Assembly (NCBI RefSeq): GCF_002272075.1
Contig: NZ_NPBJ01000018.1
Coordinates: 1-64,000, forward strand
Direction: 5' to 3'
DNA from: Terribacillus saccharophilus
GTDB taxonomy: Bacteria > Bacillota > Bacilli > Bacillales > Amphibacillaceae
DNA: 64,000 bases
In this document: positions 60,489 to 64,000 of the stretch, piece by piece
Numbering within the stretch: the stretch's first letter is position 1
Layout: each line of letters opens with the position of its first letter
Position numbers and translations under genes: made by a program
The notes under the pieces: generated by a model
Told to the model about the DNA's origin: nothing
The model's input: only the letters and a program-made list of their open reading frames with translations
The model's database searches: none

Positions 60489-61127
60489 TTAAGGGCTTAC
60501 AACCCAATCTTCTTCCACTAAGAAATTCCAACCTTCTATTTGTTCTATGTCAGAAATAATGTCGGCTGCTTCTAATAAGACTGGTAATATATTTTGTTGG
60601 TACCAGTCATGATCTTTATAACTTACCCATCCAGTTAAAGTTATGTAACTATTTTTATGTCTATTTGATTCTCCAAATAGACAACTATCCATTTTCTGAG
60701 TAGTTGCCATCTCAGGTATCCATAGATTTTTTTGCTTTTCAATATAGCTTTCTGTGCATGAAGGCTTTATCTTTGATTTAACAATTCTAATAAATGGGCT
60801 ATCAGTAAGAAATTCAGTTATATTTCTCAACTGATCTAAGAATGATAAATATATATTATATGTCTCTACTTCTATGCTCAAAATAGAATCAGATTGATTT
60901 CGTTTGGTGTAAATCTTATCATGTTGATTATTCATAAACTCTTCATATGAACTATCATCTTTCCACACGGAGACAATATGTGCTTTATCGATTTCCTTTA
61001 TGTCCCAACCACCAATTTGACCTAAGAATCCTCTCGAATTCTTTAGATCTCCCCATGAAGCTTGACCTAAAGAGAATTCAGCTTTTTGTTTCGGATCTAC
61101 ACGGCAAATTAAAAACTTCAATAACAT
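60489..61127 (-). CDS. YdbC-like protein (DUF4937), monooxygenase-like fold
   Basis: 212 residues with two ferredoxin-like (ABM-type) halves: FLICRVDPKQKAEFSLGQASWGDLKNSRGFLGQIGGWD and the second with FIRIVKSKIKPSCTESYIEKQKNLWIPEM. B. subtilis YdbC has this layout. Function unknown; these folds often bind small hydrophobics or act as co-factor-free monooxygenases. Slightly AT-rich relative to its neighbours. Confidence 0.75.
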   Translation of the reverse strand: MLLKFLICRVDPKQKAEFSLGQASWGDLKNSRGFLGQIGGWDIKEIDKAHIVSVWKDDSSYEEFMNNQHDKIYTKRNQSDSILSIEVETYNIYLSFLDQLRNITEFLTDSPFIRIVKSKIKPSCTESYIEKQKNLWIPEMATTQKMDSCLFGESNRHKNSYITLTGWVSYKDHDWYQQNILPVLLEAADIISDIEQIEGWNFLVEEDWVVSP

Positions 61128-61294
61128 AATAAGTTCTCGACTCCCCTTTGTATTATTAGGTAGTAATTTGTGTAAACCCCTTCAGAATTCCATTTTTGTA
61201 CAGGCTTAAATTTCTTGTTTATCATTTTAGAAACACATTCATTTAAAGAGATTATATTTAAAGACTTTTGAATATCTAACAATGATTGATTCAT
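61118..61294 (-). CDS. Short hypothetical protein overlapping the YdbC-like gene
   Basis: 58 residues, beginning MNQSLLDIQKSLNIISLNEC, basic in the middle (SKMINKKFKP). The frame overlaps the YdbC-like start by ten bases. The ribosome binding site is weak (GAAGTG). The region is AT-rich. No family recognised, so it may be a real small gene or chance. Confidence 0.35.
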   Translation of the reverse strand: MNQSLLDIQKSLNIISLNECVSKMINKKFKPVQKWNSEGVYTNYYLIIQRGVENLLCY

Positions 61295-61329
61295 GACAAC
61301 ACTTCAATATAATAAGCATCTATCTTGTA

Positions 61330-62577
61330 TTATTCAACCTGTCTTTCTTCTTTTAATAACTCTTTGCTCTCCAACCTCTTCCATATCAAAGCTTGAAATA
61401 CAATACCTCCAACCCCAATCAAAGCAATAACACTTCCTGTTAAGCGGAAAGCTGCAAGTACTCCAATATTATTTATAAGAAAACCGCCCAATAACGGACC
61501 TAAAATGAACAAAGTGCTCAAGCTAGAATCGACAATACCAGCTACTCTACTTACCATTTCCTTCGGTGGTTCTCTTTGAATAAGGTAGTTCACACCTGCA
61601 AAGACAAGTCCATTTCCAAGACCTCCGATAAAAGCTAAGCCAAGCGCTATAAAAATGTAGCTTTCTCCTGTAGTTAGAAAACCGAACCCACTTGTCATCA
61701 ATCCGAGACTAAAACAGCCGGTTCCGAAAAACCATCCATACCGTCGAATTTCTTCGAGTCTGTTCAAGGTTAAAACCATGACCAGTGATCCTAACCCAAT
61801 ACTAGCTGTGATCCACCCAGTCAGTTCTTCTCGCTCCGGATACAACGTGCTGAATAACGTGACTAATTGCACGTCAATCATTTGGATAACAAGTGTACTT
61901 AACAGTCCAAACAATAAGCTGGAAAGAATAATGCGGTTATGGATAACTGCATACCATCCTTTTTTCCAGGATTCCAGTACACCCTCTTTTACCGCTGATT
62001 CGTTCCTTTCAACATGCGAAGTGATAATCTGTATTCTGTAAAGCAGCAATGCAGATAATATAAAGGCTAAGGCGTTCATCCCCATTGCAATGTGAGTAGA
62101 AAAAATGCTTACTACAGTACCGCCAATGAGAGGACCAACTACTTTAACCAATTGAATTACTCCGCCGTTAAGTGATACTGCCTGCATTAATTGATCTTCT
62201 TCCACTATCCTTCTCATAAAACCCTGCTGCGCAGGCACGCTTATTGCACCACAAGTACTACGCAGCAACAATATCCCTAGCGCGACATAGGGTGTGCTAG
62301 AAAAAAGCAAAATGACAGTCAGCACAGCCCGCACCCAGTCAGAATATATGAGGATCTTTCGCTGATCCCATCGATCGGCCAACACGCCGGCCCATTGACC
62401 AAAGAGAATACTAGGTAATGCATAAAACACTGGAATTAAAGCAATAAGCATGGGATCTGCTTTCCATGTAAAACGAAATAGGATCAGCACGGCAATGAAA
62501 TCGAACCAATTCCCGAGGTTAGCTAATCCATTGGCAAAGAAATACTTTGTAAAATTGCTGTTCTTCCAAACACTCAT
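61330..62577 (-). CDS. MFS exporter (MFS_3 group)
   Basis: 415 residues, 12 membrane segments: FTKYFFANGLANLGNWFDFIAVLILFRFTW, then GQWAGVLADRWDQRKILIYSDWVRA and RSTCGAISVPAQQGFMRRIVEEDQLMQAVSLNGG. This is the MFS_3/EntS-like drug or siderophore exporter group. It follows the winged-helix regulator by 71 bases on the same strand. Confidence 0.85.
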   Translation of the reverse strand: MSVWKNSNFTKYFFANGLANLGNWFDFIAVLILFRFTWKADPMLIALIPVFYALPSILFGQWAGVLADRWDQRKILIYSDWVRAVLTVILLFSSTPYVALGILLLRSTCGAISVPAQQGFMRRIVEEDQLMQAVSLNGGVIQLVKVVGPLIGGTVVSIFSTHIAMGMNALAFILSALLLYRIQIITSHVERNESAVKEGVLESWKKGWYAVIHNRIILSSLLFGLLSTLVIQMIDVQLVTLFSTLYPEREELTGWITASIGLGSLVMVLTLNRLEEIRRYGWFFGTGCFSLGLMTSGFGFLTTGESYIFIALGLAFIGGLGNGLVFAGVNYLIQREPPKEMVSRVAGIVDSSLSTLFILGPLLGGFLINNIGVLAAFRLTGSVIALIGVGGIVFQALIWKRLESKELLKEERQVE

Positions 62578-62648
62578 ACTTTAAGCTCCCATCCTCTGTT
62601 ATTGACATCAGTGTAACTTTGCAATGTCAGAGGAATATCAGAGCAGGA

Positions 62649-63791
62649 TTATAAGTGCTTTTCCAGTTCACAGCTAATATATGGACCCAATTCTACAAGC
62701 TGATACATTTCTCTATATCGTTCTAATTCTTTGAAGTAATAGGTATGTAAATCTGGATAGTCTTCGAATTCTTCTAAAAAGGCGATGATTATCTTCAAGC
62801 TTTGGAATATGCCAGGTACATATTTTGCCTTGCGGAATTGGGCAAAACCCTCTGCTATTGTTTCTTTCACATTAACGGAATTGCCCTTATAAAGTTGATA
62901 CAGTCCCTGCATGATTGAAAAGAGAGCTTTCTCTCTTGAGAAAGGACGCTTTATAAGCTCACTTTCAATCATCACTAATGCAGCCTCAATCCAAGCATCA
63001 TTCCGTTGGAGAAAAGCAAGGCCTAATTCCATTAGGTACAAGATAAGAACGAAACCTTCCATCTCTCCATCGAGGATCTCTTGTTTGGAAATCTTAAGGA
63101 GAACAGCTGCCTCATCTAATTGTTTGGTGAGGATCAGCAGAGTTAGCCGATTCAGCAAGCTGATCTCTAATTTGTGCTGCAGAGGCAAATGCTCACAATT
63201 TAATGCCTTGGTGAAATAGAACAAACTCTTCTCTGCATCCTCGCAAGTATAGTAATGAAGATGAAGCAGATAATAGCACTTATCCCAAAAATCAGTATGA
63301 TCAAAATGCAACAGACGCTCAAATTCTCCATTCATAAAATAAAGATACAATTGACTGGAAGCATCCAACTCCACCCCAAAAACAGCTTGATTATCCGCCA
63401 TCAATCTCAGCGCATCCCCTTGTCCATACAAGTGATACTTACGGAACAGCTTTCCCATATCCTCAGCCAATTCACGGTCATCTGATAACGGGTTTGTTTG
63501 TAACTGCGACAACTGATCCAACACATAACCTTGTCCTCTCACTGTTCGGATCTTCACCACATCCGCTAAAGGAACTAACTTCTTCCTTAAGCGATAAATA
63601 TGATCATCCACTGTCCTATCTACAGGATCAGCCATTGGCCAGAGAAGATCCAGCAATGCCTGCCGGGAAAAGATACGGGCAGGGTGCTGATAAAGTAATT
63701 GGAAGAGTTCATATTCTTTGGGCAAAAGTCGAACCTTTTCGGATCGATAGCTTATCTGGAAGAGTTCTGATTGGAATGATATACTTTGCAT
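62649..63791 (-). CDS. OmpR-type winged-helix regulator with helical-repeat C-terminal domain
   Basis: 380 residues. Residues 1-95 are an OmpR/PhoB DNA-binding domain (LLPKEYELFQLLYQHPARIFSRQALLDLLW, HIYRLRKKLVPLADVVKIRTVRGQGYVL). The remaining 280 residues are all-helical with TPR-like character. There is no receiver domain and no kinase beside it. It lies upstream of and co-directional with the MFS exporter, which it may control in response to a ligand or partner bound by the repeats. Confidence 0.8.
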   Translation of the reverse strand: MQSISFQSELFQISYRSEKVRLLPKEYELFQLLYQHPARIFSRQALLDLLWPMADPVDRTVDDHIYRLRKKLVPLADVVKIRTVRGQGYVLDQLSQLQTNPLSDDRELAEDMGKLFRKYHLYGQGDALRLMADNQAVFGVELDASSQLYLYFMNGEFERLLHFDHTDFWDKCYYLLHLHYYTCEDAEKSLFYFTKALNCEHLPLQHKLEISLLNRLTLLILTKQLDEAAVLLKISKQEILDGEMEGFVLILYLMELGLAFLQRNDAWIEAALVMIESELIKRPFSREKALFSIMQGLYQLYKGNSVNVKETIAEGFAQFRKAKYVPGIFQSLKIIIAFLEEFEDYPDLHTYYFKELERYREMYQLVELGPYISCELEKHL

Positions 63792-63814
63792 CTCTTAAAC
63801 AATCCTTTTGTTGA

Positions 63815-64000
63815 TTAGTCCCTTGCATTCACCTTTTCCAGCAGTTCATCATTTAACTTGTCATCTGCCACATCTTTCGCAACAGCGACCTTTATATAAT
63901 CAGATAATTGCTGGCTCTCTTTCATTAACCGATGGATACGCTCGCAATTTTCCCAATGCTCTTCCCAAACCTTAGAACCAACCACCTTCTCAAAATCTAC
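63815..64000 (-). CDS. Unidentified protein, C-terminal part (cut by window end)
   Basis: The last 61 codons of a gene whose start lies beyond position 64000. The visible part, including KVWEEHWENCERIHRLMKES and VAKDVADDKLNDELLEKVNA, is helical and acidic. It stops at a TAA 23 bases before the regulator start. No family recognised. Confidence 0.6.
   Translation of the reverse strand, partial: VDFEKVVGSKVWEEHWENCERIHRLMKESQQLSDYIKVAVAKDVADDKLNDELLEKVNARD

Overview
The window looks like a chromosomal segment of a low-to-moderate GC, Gram-positive, spore-former-type bacterium of the Bacillaceae (a halotolerant relative such as Terribacillus or Virgibacillus is a guess from protein flavour, not proven). 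Supporting signs are strong AGGAGG ribosome binding sites, frequent TTG/GTG starts, many intrinsic terminators, catabolite-responsive (cre) sites, an S-box (SAM-I) riboswitch, a Bacillus-type AraR regulon, a LicR-type PTS regulator and a TxpA/BsrG-like type I toxin. No rRNA, tRNA, CRISPR array or prophage was seen. One complete IS1182-family element is present.

Layout. 0-1.7 kb: small stress or binding proteins (VOC, DinB, SRPBCC). 1.7-4.4 kb: an M20 amidohydrolase with a DUF3100 membrane protein and a second membrane protein, all overlapping. 4.6-6.4 kb: YhgE/Pip exporter plus PadR repressor with a clear palindromic operator. 6.6-10.4 kb: sucrose operon (LacI repressor, oligosaccharide:H+ symporter, GH32 invertase) with twin operators and a cre site. 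10.6-28.3 kb: a large L-arabinose/arabinan island. A nine-gene operon carries two GH51 and one GH43 arabinosidases, ABC permeases AraP/AraQ, YesL, AraM, AraL and a Cys-rich small protein; araN, araR and araDBA are separate units. AraR-like boxes lie in front of every unit and also in front of a Crp/Fnr-type regulator. 28.4-34.1 kb: an AbgB-like amidohydrolase and a cellobiose-type PTS with its LicR-type regulator. 34.2-36.5 kb: DJ-1/PfpI, two GNATs and an ATPase.

36.8-39.3 kb: a DszC-like flavin monooxygenase under a SAM-I riboswitch, a type I toxin with a likely antisense RNA, and a 66-bp fossil of a second DszC-like gene. 39.3-42.5 kb: NCS1 purine/cytosine-type permease divergent from a PrpR_N + HTH_30 regulator. 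42.6-44.6 kb: an ABC-F ribosome-protection ATPase behind a macrolide-type leader peptide (MRLRF motif) and an attenuator. 44.7-45.6 kb: carboxymuconolactone-decarboxylase-like protein divergent from a MerR regulator. 45.7-50.7 kb: GntR/FadR regulator and an operon with a split transketolase, an SDR, an MFS carrier and a zinc-ribbon mini-protein. 50.8-53.7 kb: GNAT, small membrane proteins and an MFS exporter. 53.7-55.6 kb: IS1182-family IS.

55.6-59.6 kb: a Rut-like catabolic operon (RutA-type flavin oxygenase, nitrilase-type hydrolase, SsuE-like flavin reductase, TauE-type exporter, isochorismatase-type hydrolase), probably for opening a nitrogen heterocycle such as a pyrimidine or for a related oxidation. 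59.7-64.0 kb: a P-loop kinase-like protein, a YdbC-like protein, an MFS exporter with a winged-helix regulator, and a gene cut by the window end.

The window is dominated by sugar and nitrogen/sulfur scavenging. The strongest candidates for something little described are the Rut-like operon with exchanged parts, the split-transketolase operon of unknown substrate, and the toxin locus with long-range mRNA pairing. Gene calls rest on recalled family motifs, since no search could be run.
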